From VBDM01 sp035499735 (GTDB taxonomy: Bacteria; Pseudomonadota; Gammaproteobacteria; Burkholderiales; SG8-39), in assembly GCA_035499735.1 (NCBI GenBank), contig DATJYC010000070.1, positions 54,990-118,989 on the forward strand: a DNA stretch of 64,000 nucleotides, given 5' to 3'. The position numbers and the translations under genes are program-made. The notes under the pieces were generated by a model that made no database searches, had not been told where the DNA came from, and was given only the letters and a program-made list of their open reading frames with translations. Positions within the stretch are counted from its first letter, which is position 1, and each line of letters begins with the position of its first letter. Positions 16,204 to 24,692 of this stretch are shown one piece after another.

Positions 16204-16830
16204 ATGACCATGAACACCGCTTTGGGTTTTTTCCTTGCATTCCTTGCTTCCCTTGCACAGGCGGAGACGGTCCCGCCCGACGTCCTGGTGAAGATGATCA
16301 CGGACGACGTGGCCGCGGCCATCAGGAAGGACGCGGACATCAGGGCCGGCGACACCAGGAAGGCAGCCGATCTCATCGAAGCCAAGATCGTTCCCCATTT
16401 CAATTTCACACGGATGGCGCGAATCGCCATGGCGCGCAACTGGCGGTCGGCCACGCCCGAGCAGCAGAAGGAAATCGCGGCCCAGTTCAAGACGCTGCTG
16501 ATCCGCACCTATTCCACGGCTCTGACGAACTACCGGGATCAGGAGATCGACTACAAGCCGCTGCGGTCCAAGCCCGACGACACCGAGGTTACCGTGAAAT
16601 CCGACGTCAAGCCGACCGGCGCGACCCAGCCCGTGTCGATCGACTACGAGTTGGAGAAGACCGACAACGGCTGGAAGATCTACGACGTCAAGGTGGACGG
16701 CGTGAGCCTGGTCACGACCTACCGCGACACCTTCGCCACCGAGGTTCGCGAGCACGGGATCGACGGCCTGATCAAGGCCCTCGCGGCCAAGAACCGCGAG
16801 CCCCTGTCCCCGAAGGCCGGCAAGTCGTGA
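16204..16830 (+). CDS. mlaC: Periplasmic phospholipid shuttle MlaC
   Basis: A 208-residue secreted protein of the Ttg2D/MlaC family. The signal peptide ends around SLAQA|E (residue 20). The mature protein shows the family pattern KIVPHFNFTRMARIAMARNWR, followed by FKTLLIRTYSTALTNY and WKIYDVKVDGVSLVTTYRDTFA. It carries phospholipid across the periplasm between MlaA and MlaD. Its stop overlaps mlaB (GTGA). Confidence 0.92.
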   Translation: MTMNTALGFFLAFLASLAQAETVPPDVLVKMITDDVAAAIRKDADIRAGDTRKAADLIEAKIVPHFNFTRMARIAMARNWRSATPEQQKEIAAQFKTLLIRTYSTALTNYRDQEIDYKPLRSKPDDTEVTVKSDVKPTGATQPVSIDYELEKTDNGWKIYDVKVDGVSLVTTYRDTFATEVREHGIDGLIKALAAKNREPLSPKAGKS

Positions 16831-17114
16831 TCCGCCGGGAAGGCGATTTGCTGTTCGTCGAGGGCGCGCTTACGCTCGGGACCGTTACCGCTCTCGCGGG
16901 CGCCGCGCGCGAGCACCTGCGGCAGGGCGCGCGCGTCGTTGATTTCCGCGGCGTGTCCGAAGTCGACTCGTCTGCGGTGGCGCTGGCGCTCGAGTGGCTG
17001 CGTGAGGCCGCAGAGAGCAAGTCCGCGCTGCGCCTCGTCAACCTTCCCGTCGCGATGCAGAATCTCGCCAAGCTCTACGGAGTCTCCGAGCTTCTCCAGT
17101 CGGCCTCGAGCTGA
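16827..17114 (+). CDS. mlaB: STAS-domain protein MlaB
   Basis: A 95-residue single STAS domain with the core DFRGVSEVDSSAVALALEWL; in MlaB the conserved Ser/Thr in this loop contacts MlaF and supports ATPase activity. The GTG start overlaps the mlaC stop. Size and position at the end of the mla genes agree with MlaB. Confidence 0.88.
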   Translation: MIRREGDLLFVEGALTLGTVTALAGAAREHLRQGARVVDFRGVSEVDSSAVALALEWLREAAESKSALRLVNLPVAMQNLAKLYGVSELLQSASS

Positions 17115-17136
17115 TCCTTCAGCTCCGCCCCCGGGC

Positions 17137-18033
17137 ATGCCCGCCGCGATCGAGATCCGCGACGTCCACAAGCGCTTCGGCGATCTGCACGCGCTCTCGG
17201 GGATAGACCTTGAGATTCCGCAGGGCGAGTTCTTCGGTCTGCTCGGCCCGAACGGGGCGGGAAAGACCACGCTGATCAGCGTGCTCGCCGGGCTGGTGCG
17301 CGCAGATCGCGGATCGGCGCGCGTGATGGGTAACGACGTGCGATCGGACTACCGCGCCGCGCGCCGCTCGCTCGGTGTGGTTCCCCAAGAGCTCGTCTTC
17401 GATCCCTTCTTCACGGTGCGCGAGACGCTGGAGATCCAGTCGGGCTATTTCGGACTGCGCGACAACCGCGCCTGGATAGACGAAGTCATGCACCACCTGG
17501 ATCTCGCCCCAAAGGCCGACGCAAACATGCGCGCTCTTTCCGGAGGAATGAAGCGACGCGTGCTCGTTGCGCAGGCCCTGGTGCACAAGCCGCCGGTGAT
17601 CGTCCTCGACGAGCCCACCGCCGGCGTCGACGTCGAGCTGAGGCAGGCGCTGTGGCGGTTCGTCCGCAGCCTGAACCGGGACGGGCACACCATCGTCCTT
17701 ACGACGCACTATCTGGAGGAAGCAGAGGCTCTGTGCGGGCGAATCGCCATGCTCAAGCAGGGGCGCGTGGTCGCGCTCGATTCCACGTCGAATCTGCTGA
17801 AGCGTGTCCACCACCTCCTGCTCCGGCTGCGCCTCGCCGGAGAGCTGCCTGCCGACCTGCGCGCGCTCGAGCACGGCAGCACCGGCGAAGCATACGTCCT
17901 GCGCCTCAAGAGCTACGACGAAGTCGAGCAGGCGCTCGCGCACATTCGCCTCTCGGGGCTGCGCATCGAGGAGATGGAGCTGGTGCAGCCCGACCTGGAG
18001 GACGCTTTCGTCGACGTGATGCGGCGCTCATGA
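17137..18033 (+). CDS. ABC-2 type exporter ATP-binding protein (YadG-like)
   Basis: A 298-residue ATPase with Walker A GPNGAGKTT, signature LSGGMKRRVLVAQAL, Walker B PPVIVLDEPTAGVD and switch His (TTHYLEEAE). A C-terminal accessory part of about 75 residues follows. The DxRxALWR and GVDVELR features resemble the YadG/NodI group. The ATG at 17137 is chosen because the domain begins directly after it. It overlaps the permease gene by ATGA. This exporter pair sits between mlaB and ibaG, a known arrangement in betaproteobacteria; its substrate is not known. Confidence 0.9.
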   Translation: MPAAIEIRDVHKRFGDLHALSGIDLEIPQGEFFGLLGPNGAGKTTLISVLAGLVRADRGSARVMGNDVRSDYRAARRSLGVVPQELVFDPFFTVRETLEIQSGYFGLRDNRAWIDEVMHHLDLAPKADANMRALSGGMKRRVLVAQALVHKPPVIVLDEPTAGVDVELRQALWRFVRSLNRDGHTIVLTTHYLEEAEALCGRIAMLKQGRVVALDSTSNLLKRVHHLLLRLRLAGELPADLRALEHGSTGEAYVLRLKSYDEVEQALAHIRLSGLRIEEMELVQPDLEDAFVDVMRRS

Positions 18034-18785
18034 GAGGGTTCCCCACGCTGCTCTACAAGGAGGTGCTGCGCTTCTGGAAGGTCGGCACACAGACGATGGG
18101 CGCGCCCGTGCTCACGGCGGCGCTGTTCCTGTTCATCTTCGGGCACGTCCTTGAGGGGAGGGTGCGCCTGTACGGAAGCGTTTCCTATACCGCGTTCCTG
18201 GTTCCGGGGCTGGTAATGATGTCGCTATTGCAGAACGCCTTTGCCAATAGCTCCTCCTCCCTCATCCAGTCCAAGATCACGGGTAATATCATCTTCGTGC
18301 TGCTTCCGCCGCTCTCCTATTGGGAGTTCTTCGCCGCCTACGTACTCGCGGCCGTGGTGAGGGGGATGGTGGTGGGAACGGCGGTGCTCATGGTCACGCT
18401 GCCTTTCGTCGGCATGGAGTTTCGCCACCCGCTGTGGATTCTCGTCTTTGCGTTCTGCGGAAGCGCGGTGCTGGGCGCCCTCGGGATGATGGCGGGCATT
18501 TGGGCGGAGAAGATCGACCAGGTGGCCTCGTTCCAGAATTTCCTCATCATGCCCCTGACCTTTCTGTCGGGTGTGTTCTACTCGATTCACTCGCTGCCGG
18601 CGTTCTGGCAGGGGCTCTCGCACTTCAACCCGTTTTTCTACATGATCGACGGATTCCGCTACGGCTTCTTCGGCGTCTCGGATGTCGAGCCCCTGCGCAG
18701 CATCACCGTGGTCGCGGCGTTCCTCGCCGCGGTCTCGGCGCTGACGCTCGCGCTGCTGAGGAGCGGGTACAAGCTGAGGCACTAG
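18030..18785 (+). CDS. ABC-2 type exporter permease (YadH-like)
   Basis: A 251-residue membrane protein with six predicted helices and the ABC-2 motif region near FLIMPLTFLSGVFYSIHSLPAFW and FNPFFYMIDGFRYGFFG, typical of YadH/NodJ permeases. It is coupled to its ATPase by a 4-nt overlap and followed one base later by ibaG. The pair probably exports a lipid or glycan; the Mla setting suggests an envelope role, which is inference. Confidence 0.9.
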   Translation: MRGFPTLLYKEVLRFWKVGTQTMGAPVLTAALFLFIFGHVLEGRVRLYGSVSYTAFLVPGLVMMSLLQNAFANSSSSLIQSKITGNIIFVLLPPLSYWEFFAAYVLAAVVRGMVVGTAVLMVTLPFVGMEFRHPLWILVFAFCGSAVLGALGMMAGIWAEKIDQVASFQNFLIMPLTFLSGVFYSIHSLPAFWQGLSHFNPFFYMIDGFRYGFFGVSDVEPLRSITVVAAFLAAVSALTLALLRSGYKLRH

Positions 18786-18786
18786 C

Positions 18787-19023
18787 ATGGTGACGCCAGA
18801 GCAGGTACGAAGCTATATCGAGAAGGGTTTGCAGTGCAGGGAGGTGCGCGTCGCCGGCGATGGGCAGCACTTCGAGGCGCTGATCGTGAGCGAAGCATTC
18901 CGCGGCAAGACCCGCATCCAGCGCCACCAGCTCGTGTATGCAGCGCTCGGCGAGCGCATGCGCGCGGAAGTCCACGCGCTGTCGATGCGCACGCTCACCC
19001 CGGAGGAAGCCGCCGGTGGATAA
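18787..19023 (+). CDS. ibaG: BolA-family protein IbaG
   Basis: A 78-residue BolA-fold protein; the core GDGQHFEALIVSEAFRGKTR and RHQLVYAALG are diagnostic. IbaG/BolA proteins partner monothiol glutaredoxins in iron-sulfur handling, and ibaG is widely found before murA. Its end overlaps murA by 8 nt. Confidence 0.9.
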   Translation: MVTPEQVRSYIEKGLQCREVRVAGDGQHFEALIVSEAFRGKTRIQRHQLVYAALGERMRAEVHALSMRTLTPEEAAGG

Positions 19024-20269
19024 GCTGGTGATTCAGGGCGGCGTACCGCTGGCGGGCGACGTGCGCGTCTCGGGGGCAAAGAACGCAGCGCTGCCGCTCA
19101 TGTGCGCGGCGCTGCTGACCGCTGAGGATCTCACTCTCTCCAACGTGCCGCACCTGCGCGACGTGAGCACCATGGTGCGTCTGCTCTCGCAGATGGGCGT
19201 GGAGGTTTCCCTTGACGACAGGCTGGGGTTATCGCTGCGCGCCGCGCGCCTGTCCGAGCCGGTCGCGCCCTACGATCTGGTGAAGACCATGCGCGCCTCC
19301 GTTCTCGTGCTCGGGCCCCTAATCGCTCGCTGCGGCCGGGCCCGCGTCTCGCTGCCCGGGGGCTGCGCGATCGGGACCCGCCCCGTGGACCTCCATATCA
19401 AGGGGCTTGAAGCGCTCGGCGCCGAGATCTCGGTTGAGCAGGGCTATATCTCCGCAAGGGCGAAACGGCTTCGAGGAGCTCGCCTCGTCATGGACCTCGT
19501 CACCGTCACCGGCACCGAGAACCTGATGATGGCGGCAAGCCTGGCCGAGGGGGCGACGGTGATCGAGAACGCCGCGCGCGAGCCCGAAGTGGTCGATCTG
19601 GCGCAGTGCCTTTCTGCGATGGGCGCGAAAATCAAGGGGGCCGGTAGCGACGTGATCACGATCGAGGGCGTCGAGCGGCTGCATGGGGCGAGCCATCGCA
19701 TCATGGCCGACCGCATCGAGACCGGCACGTTTCTCGCGGCCGCGGCGGCGACAGGCGGGAGCGTCACGCTGCACGGGACGAACCCGGGCACGCTCGAGGC
19801 CGTCCTGGAGAAGCTGCGCGAGTCGGGCGCCGAGGTTCGCACGGAGGACGGCTCGATCTCGCTCACGATGCGGGGACGCCCCAGGGGCGTGAACGTGCGC
19901 ACCGCGCCCTACCCGGCGTTTCCCACCGACATGCAGGCCCAATTGATGGCCGTCGACACGATTGCGCAGGGCACGGGAGTGATCACCGAGACGATTTTCG
20001 AAAACCGCTTCATGCACGCGCTCGAGATGCAGCGGCTGGGCGCGGACATCGAGATCTCCGGCAACACCGCAGTGGTGCGCGGCGTCGCGAGGCTCCAGGG
20101 CGCGACGGTGATGGCGACGGACCTGCGCGCCTCGGCGAGCCTGGTCATCGCAGGCCTTGTCGCCGAGGGTGAGACGCGCATCGACCGCATCTATCACCTC
20201 GACCGCGGCTACGAGTGTATCGAGGAGAAGCTCGCTCAGCTCGGCGCACGCATCAGGCGCGTGCACTGA
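19016..20269 (+). CDS. murA: UDP-N-acetylglucosamine 1-carboxyvinyltransferase MurA
   Basis: A 417-residue cytosolic enzyme making the first committed peptidoglycan precursor by transferring enolpyruvate from PEP to UDP-GlcNAc. Motifs include VSGAKNAALPLM (Lys/Asn of the active site), the catalytic Cys in LPGGCAIGTRPVDLH, and the TDMQAQ loop near the centre of the second domain. Start GTG at 19016, with GGAGGAAG about 8 nt upstream inside ibaG. Its stop codon lies in a 12-nt tandem duplication. Confidence 0.95.
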   Translation: MDKLVIQGGVPLAGDVRVSGAKNAALPLMCAALLTAEDLTLSNVPHLRDVSTMVRLLSQMGVEVSLDDRLGLSLRAARLSEPVAPYDLVKTMRASVLVLGPLIARCGRARVSLPGGCAIGTRPVDLHIKGLEALGAEISVEQGYISARAKRLRGARLVMDLVTVTGTENLMMAASLAEGATVIENAAREPEVVDLAQCLSAMGAKIKGAGSDVITIEGVERLHGASHRIMADRIETGTFLAAAAATGGSVTLHGTNPGTLEAVLEKLRESGAEVRTEDGSISLTMRGRPRGVNVRTAPYPAFPTDMQAQLMAVDTIAQGTGVITETIFENRFMHALEMQRLGADIEISGNTAVVRGVARLQGATVMATDLRASASLVIAGLVAEGETRIDRIYHLDRGYECIEEKLAQLGARIRRVH

Positions 20270-20281
20270 GGCGTGCACTGA
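20259..20281 (+). repeat. Tandem duplication across the murA stop codon
   Basis: The 11-mer GCGTGCACTGA occurs at 20259-20269 and again at 20271-20281, a period of 12. Each copy ends in an in-frame TGA, so the second copy would give a second stop (Gly-Val-His-stop) after readthrough. It looks like a recent slippage duplication. Confidence 0.8.
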
Positions 20282-20304
20282 CGCTCAAAATTTTCCTGTA
20301 AAAT
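20278..20304 (+). promoter_or_regulatory. Candidate his operon promoter
   Basis: CTGACG (20278-20283) and TAAAAT (20299-20304) with a 15-nt spacer, inside the 53-nt murA-hisG gap. The sequence between is AT-rich relative to its surroundings. Spacing is short, so the call is tentative. No histidine-rich leader peptide or attenuator hairpin is present. Confidence 0.38.
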
Positions 20305-20322
20305 CCGCGCTTTACTCGGACG

Positions 20323-20976
20323 GTGCCGCCAGTGATCACCCTCGCCTTGTCCAAAGGCCGGATTTTCGACGAGACCGTGCCGCTGCTCGCGGCCGCAGGG
20401 ATTCGCGCACTCGACGATCCGGAGGGCTCGCGCAAGCTGGTCCTGCGCACCAGCCGCCGCGACCTGCGGCTTCTCATCGTGCGCGCATCCGACGTCCCGA
20501 CCTACGTGCAGCACGGCGCCGCCGAACTCGGCGTCGCCGGCAAGGACGTGCTTCTCGAGCACGGGGGCGAGGGGCTGTACCAGCCGCTCGACCTCCGCAT
20601 CGCGGCCTGCCGCATGGTGGTCGCCGTCCCGGAGGGTTTCGACTACGCGGGCGCGGTGCGCCGCGGGGCACGCCTGCGCGTCGCGACCAAGTACATGCAC
20701 ACGGCGCGCGAGCACTTCGCGGCGAAGGGCGTTCACGTCGATCTCATCAAGCTCAACGGCTCGATGGAGCTCGCGCCCCTGCTCGGGCTGGCCGACGCGA
20801 TCGTCGACCTGGTGGCAACGGGCAGCACCTTGCGGGCCAACCGCCTGCGCGCGGTCGAGGACATACGTCCCATCAGCGCCCGCCTGATCGTCAACCAGGC
20901 GGCACTGAAGCTCCAGCGCGACGCGATCCAGCCGCTGCTCGACACGTTCGCCAAGGCGGCCGGCGCCCATGCCTGA
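20323..20976 (+). CDS. hisG: ATP phosphoribosyltransferase HisG (short form)
   Basis: A 217-residue catalytic subunit for the first step of histidine synthesis, joining ATP and PRPP. The N-terminus reads ITLALSKGRIFDETVPLL, and the PRPP loop is VDLVATGSTLRANRL (about 160-175). It is the short form lacking the regulatory C-terminal domain; short HisG normally needs HisZ, which is not in this window. GTG codons at 20323 and 20332 are both possible starts; the family usually begins at the second. It overlaps hisD by 8 nt. Confidence 0.93.
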   Translation: MPPVITLALSKGRIFDETVPLLAAAGIRALDDPEGSRKLVLRTSRRDLRLLIVRASDVPTYVQHGAAELGVAGKDVLLEHGGEGLYQPLDLRIAACRMVVAVPEGFDYAGAVRRGARLRVATKYMHTAREHFAAKGVHVDLIKLNGSMELAPLLGLADAIVDLVATGSTLRANRLRAVEDIRPISARLIVNQAALKLQRDAIQPLLDTFAKAAGAHA

Positions 20977-22288
20977 GATCGAGCGGCTTTCCACGGCGCA
21001 GCGCGACTTCGGTGAACGGCTCGAGGCGCTGACGGCGCTCGACTCGACCCTGGACAGGGAAGTCGAGGTCCGGGTCGGCGAGATTCTCGCCGACGTGCGT
21101 GCGCGAGGCGACGAGGCCGTGCTGCACTACACCGCGAAGTACGACGGCGTGAGCGCGAAGCGCCTGTCGGAGCTCGAGCTTCCTGCGGCCGCGCTCAAGC
21201 GGGCGCTTGCGGGGCTCCCTCGCGCGCAGCGCGACGCGCTCGAGCAGGCTTCGGCACGCGTGCGCAAGTACCACCGGAAGCAGCTCGCGAAATCGTGGCA
21301 GTACACCGAGGCCGACGGCACGACGCTAGGCCAGCGCGTCACACCCCTCGATCGCGTCGGGCTGTATGTGCCGGGAGGCAAGGCGGCGTACCCATCGTCG
21401 GTGCTCATGAACGCCATTCCCGCGAAGATCGCCGGCGTGCGCGAGCTCATCATGTGCGTGCCCACGCCCCGCGGCGAGCGCAACGCGCTCGTGCTCGCGG
21501 CGGCGGCGATCGTCGGAGTCGACCGCGTTTTCGCGATCGGCGGCGCCCAAGCTGTCGCGGCGCTCGCCTACGGCACGCAGACCATTCCCCAAGTGGACAA
21601 GATCGTGGGGCCGGGGAACGCCTACGTCACGGAGGCGAAGCGCAGGGTCTTCGGCACGGTCGGGATCGACATGATTTCCGGGCCAACCGAGATACTGGTG
21701 ATCTGCGACGGCAGCACCGACCCGGACTGGATCGCCATGGATCTCTTCTCCCAGGCAGAGCACGCCGAAACCTCGCAGGCCGTGCTGGTTTCCCCGGACG
21801 GCGGCTTCATCGATCGGGTAGAGCGGAGCATCGGCAGCCTGCTCGCGGATCTGCCGCGGCGGGACATCATCAGCGTGGCGCTGCGGCGCCGCGGGGCGCT
21901 CATTCAGGCGAAGAACCTGAATGAGGCCTGCGAGATCGCCAACCGGATCGCACCGGAGCACCTGGAGCTGTCGGTCGCCGACCCGAAGAAGTGGCTCGCG
22001 AAGATCCGGCACGCTGGGGCGATATTCCTCGGCCGATATGCCTCCGAGGCGCTCGGCGACTACTGCGCAGGGCCGAACCACGTGCTGCCGACCTCGCGCA
22101 CGGCGCGCTTCTCCTCGCCCCTCGGCGTCTACGACTTTCAGAAGCGCTCGAGCGTGATCGCGGTTTCGCGCAAGGGCGCGCAGAAGCTCGGCAGGATCGC
22201 CGCCGCGATCGCCGAAGGAGAGGGACTGCAGGCGCACGCCCGCTCGGCCCGGCTCAGGCTGCAAGAGAAGACCAAGGCCGGGCGGTGA
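20969..22288 (+). CDS. hisD: Histidinol dehydrogenase HisD
   Basis: A 439-residue NAD-dependent enzyme for the last two oxidation steps to histidine. Family motifs include GLYVPGGKAAYPSSVLMNAIPAK (shown in part), KIVGPGNAYVTEAKRRV, IDMISGPTEI, the metal/catalytic region LFSQAEHAET, and APEHLEL plus GPNHVLPTS near the C-terminus. All expected zinc and catalytic His/Glu positions seem present. Its stop overlaps hisC (GTGA). Confidence 0.95.
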   Translation: MPEIERLSTAQRDFGERLEALTALDSTLDREVEVRVGEILADVRARGDEAVLHYTAKYDGVSAKRLSELELPAAALKRALAGLPRAQRDALEQASARVRKYHRKQLAKSWQYTEADGTTLGQRVTPLDRVGLYVPGGKAAYPSSVLMNAIPAKIAGVRELIMCVPTPRGERNALVLAAAAIVGVDRVFAIGGAQAVAALAYGTQTIPQVDKIVGPGNAYVTEAKRRVFGTVGIDMISGPTEILVICDGSTDPDWIAMDLFSQAEHAETSQAVLVSPDGGFIDRVERSIGSLLADLPRRDIISVALRRRGALIQAKNLNEACEIANRIAPEHLELSVADPKKWLAKIRHAGAIFLGRYASEALGDYCAGPNHVLPTSRTARFSSPLGVYDFQKRSSVIAVSRKGAQKLGRIAAAIAEGEGLQAHARSARLRLQEKTKAGR

Positions 22289-23361
22289 GCGCAGGACCCG
22301 AAGAGATCATCCGCGACGAGGTGCGCGCGATGAGGCCCTACGCGGTCGCGCAGGCCGACGGCCTAGTGAAGCTCGACGCGATGGAGAATCCGTACGGCCT
22401 GCCCGCCGCGCTTCAGCGCGAGATCGCGGACGCCCTGTCGCGGGTGGCGATGAACCGCTATCCCGATCCGACCGCGCCGGCGCTGGTGCGTCGGCTGCGC
22501 GAGACCATGGGAATAGGCCCGGAGCTCGACGTGCTCCTCGGCAACGGCTCCGACGAGATCATCCACATCATCGTCCAGAGCGTCGCGCGGCGCGGGGCCA
22601 CTGCGCTCGCTCCGCGCCCGAGCTTCGTCATGTTCAGCGTCTACGCAGCCCTCGCCGGAATGGAATACGTCGGCGTGCTGTTGCGTCCCGATTTCACTCT
22701 CGACGCCCAGTCCTTCCTCGAAGCCATGGAGCGCCACCGCCCTGCCGCCGTGTTCATCGCCTATCCGAACAATCCGAGCGGCAATCTCTTCGATGAGGAG
22801 TCGATCGTCCGCATCATCGCCGCCGCGCCGGGCCTGGTCGTGATCGACGAGGCCTACCACGCGTTCGCGCGCAAGTCCTTCATGGCGCGTCTCCCGGAGT
22901 TTCCCAATCTGATCGTCATGCGCACGCTCTCGAAGCTGGGGCTCGCGGGAATTCGACTCGGATACGCCGTGGGGCGGCCGGAGTGGATACGCGAGTTCGA
23001 CAAGGTGCGCTCGCCCTACAACGTGAACTCGCTCACGCACGCCGTCGCTGAGCGGATCCTCGCGCACCACGACGTGCTCGACGCGCAGGCGAGGAGCATC
23101 GTCGAGGAGCGGGATCGTCTCGACGCCGAGCTGCGCAAGCTTCGCGGCGTGACGGTCTTCCCGAGCGACGCGAACTTCATCCTGGTGCGCGTCCCCGACG
23201 CCGCACGGGTGTTCGAAGGCATGCGGCGGCGGGGCGTGCTCGTCAAGAACCTGGATACCGGCGTCCCGCTCCTGGATGGGTGCGTCCGGCTCACCGTCGG
23301 AACTACAGAAGAGAACCGGCGCTGTCTCTCGGCCTTCGCCGAGTCGCTCGCCGGGCGCTGA
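22285..23361 (+). CDS. hisC: Histidinol-phosphate aminotransferase HisC
   Basis: A 358-residue PLP-dependent fold-type I aminotransferase. The substrate-binding opening LDAMENPYG, the FIAYPNNPSGN loop, VVIDEAYHAF and the PLP lysine in RTLSKLGLAGIRLGY are visible. It converts imidazole-acetol phosphate to histidinol phosphate. Start GTG at 22285 overlaps the hisD stop. The frame continues upstream through hisD but has no family sequence there. Confidence 0.94.
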   Translation: MSAGPEEIIRDEVRAMRPYAVAQADGLVKLDAMENPYGLPAALQREIADALSRVAMNRYPDPTAPALVRRLRETMGIGPELDVLLGNGSDEIIHIIVQSVARRGATALAPRPSFVMFSVYAALAGMEYVGVLLRPDFTLDAQSFLEAMERHRPAAVFIAYPNNPSGNLFDEESIVRIIAAAPGLVVIDEAYHAFARKSFMARLPEFPNLIVMRTLSKLGLAGIRLGYAVGRPEWIREFDKVRSPYNVNSLTHAVAERILAHHDVLDAQARSIVEERDRLDAELRKLRGVTVFPSDANFILVRVPDAARVFEGMRRRGVLVKNLDTGVPLLDGCVRLTVGTTEENRRCLSAFAESLAGR

Positions 23362-23395
23362 TTTCGTGTAGGCTATCCGCCTGAAGCTCGCTGCA

Positions 23396-23989
23396 ATGTC
23401 AACGCGCGCCGCCAACGCAGACCGCAAGACCGCCGAAACGCAGATCGCGCTGTCCGTCAACGTCGACGGCGCCGGCCGCGCCTCTCTCGCTACCGGCATC
23501 CCCTTCCTCGACCACATGCTCGACCAGGTCGCTCGGCACGGCATGCTCGACCTGGACATACGGGCGAAGGGCGACCTGCACGTCGATGCCCACCATACGG
23601 TCGAGGACATCGGCATCACGCTGGGCCAGGCGATTGCGCGCGCGGTCGGCGACAAGAAGGGCATAAGGCGCTACGGCCACGCCTACGTTCCGCTCGACGA
23701 GGCCCTGTCGAGGGTGGTGATCGATTTTTCCGGGAGGCCCGGGCTCGAGTACCACGTGCAGTTCAGGCGCGCGCTGATCGGCGATTTCGACGTCGACCTC
23801 GTGCACGAGTTCTTCCAGGGATTTGCGAACCACGCGCAGGTGACGCTGCACATCGACAACCTGCGCGGCGACAACGCGCACCATCAGTGCGAAACTATCT
23901 TCAAGGCGTTTGCGCGGGCGTTGCGCATGGCGCTCGAGGCCGACCCGCGTTCGGCCGACGCCATTCCGTCCACCAAGGGGACGCTCTAG
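23396..23989 (+). CDS. hisB: Imidazoleglycerol-phosphate dehydratase HisB
   Basis: A 197-residue monofunctional dehydratase. The metal-binding motifs FLDHMLDQVARHG, DLHVDAHHTVEDIG and DNAHHQCETIFKAFARAL are complete. It forms imidazole-acetol phosphate. The phosphatase domain found in enteric HisB is absent, as is normal in betaproteobacteria. In Burkholderia a marC-like gene often follows hisB; here hisH follows after 20 nt. Confidence 0.95.
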   Translation: MSTRAANADRKTAETQIALSVNVDGAGRASLATGIPFLDHMLDQVARHGMLDLDIRAKGDLHVDAHHTVEDIGITLGQAIARAVGDKKGIRRYGHAYVPLDEALSRVVIDFSGRPGLEYHVQFRRALIGDFDVDLVHEFFQGFANHAQVTLHIDNLRGDNAHHQCETIFKAFARALRMALEADPRSADAIPSTKGTL

Positions 23990-24009
23990 GGGCCTTGGCA
24001 CTACTCGCG

Positions 24010-24642
24010 ATGCGCGTCGCAGTCGTCGACTACGGGATGGGCAACCTCCACTCCGTCTCCAAGGCGGTGGAGCGCGTCGCCCCGAATGCGCGCGTAGAGG
24101 TGACGTCCGACCCCGCGCGCGTGTCGGGCGCGGACCGCGTCGTGTTCCCCGGCCAGGGAGCCATGCCCGATTGCATGCGCGAGATGGACGCCCGCGGACT
24201 GCGGCCTGCAATCGTCGACGCCGCCCGCAAGCGTCCGTTCCTGGGAATCTGCATCGGGCTCCAGATGCTGTTCGAGCGGAGCGACGAAGGCGGAGTCGAC
24301 GGGCTCGCCCTGCTGCCGGGCTCGGTGCGCCGGTTTCCGGAATCGGCCATGGTCGATTCCGAGGGCCGCAGGCTCAAGGTTCCGCACATGGGCTGGAATC
24401 GCGTCGAGCAGGCCGGGCACGTCCTGTGGACGGGCATCGAGGACGGCAGCCGGTTCTATTTCGTGCACAGCTACTTTCCGGAGGCCGGGGAGGCGGGGCT
24501 GGTGCAAGGAAGGACCGAATACGGCGTCCCCTTTACGTGCGCGGTGGCGCGCGATAATATTTTCGCGGTACAGTTCCATCCAGAAAAAAGCGATACTGCA
24601 GGCCTGCGGCTACTCGCCAACTTCCTCAACTGGAATCCCTGA
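24010..24642 (+). CDS. hisH: Imidazole glycerol phosphate synthase glutaminase subunit HisH
   Basis: A 210-residue class I glutamine amidotransferase with start VAVVDYGMGNLHSV, oxyanion strand VVFPGQGAMPDCM, nucleophile Cys in LGICIGLQMLF, and the His/Glu pair in FAVQFHPEKS. It supplies ammonia to HisF. The frame is open upstream into hisB, but the family start is the ATG at 24010. Confidence 0.95.
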   Translation: MRVAVVDYGMGNLHSVSKAVERVAPNARVEVTSDPARVSGADRVVFPGQGAMPDCMREMDARGLRPAIVDAARKRPFLGICIGLQMLFERSDEGGVDGLALLPGSVRRFPESAMVDSEGRRLKVPHMGWNRVEQAGHVLWTGIEDGSRFYFVHSYFPEAGEAGLVQGRTEYGVPFTCAVARDNIFAVQFHPEKSDTAGLRLLANFLNWNP

Positions 24643-24692
24643 ATCCGTCCACCGTCGGTCCCGTCCCCGGGACTTGAGCTTTTTCCGACTCA

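Noticed and set aside
20282..20330. Histidine attenuator leader before hisG
   Set aside because: The gap is too short, and there is no run of His codons or competing hairpins.
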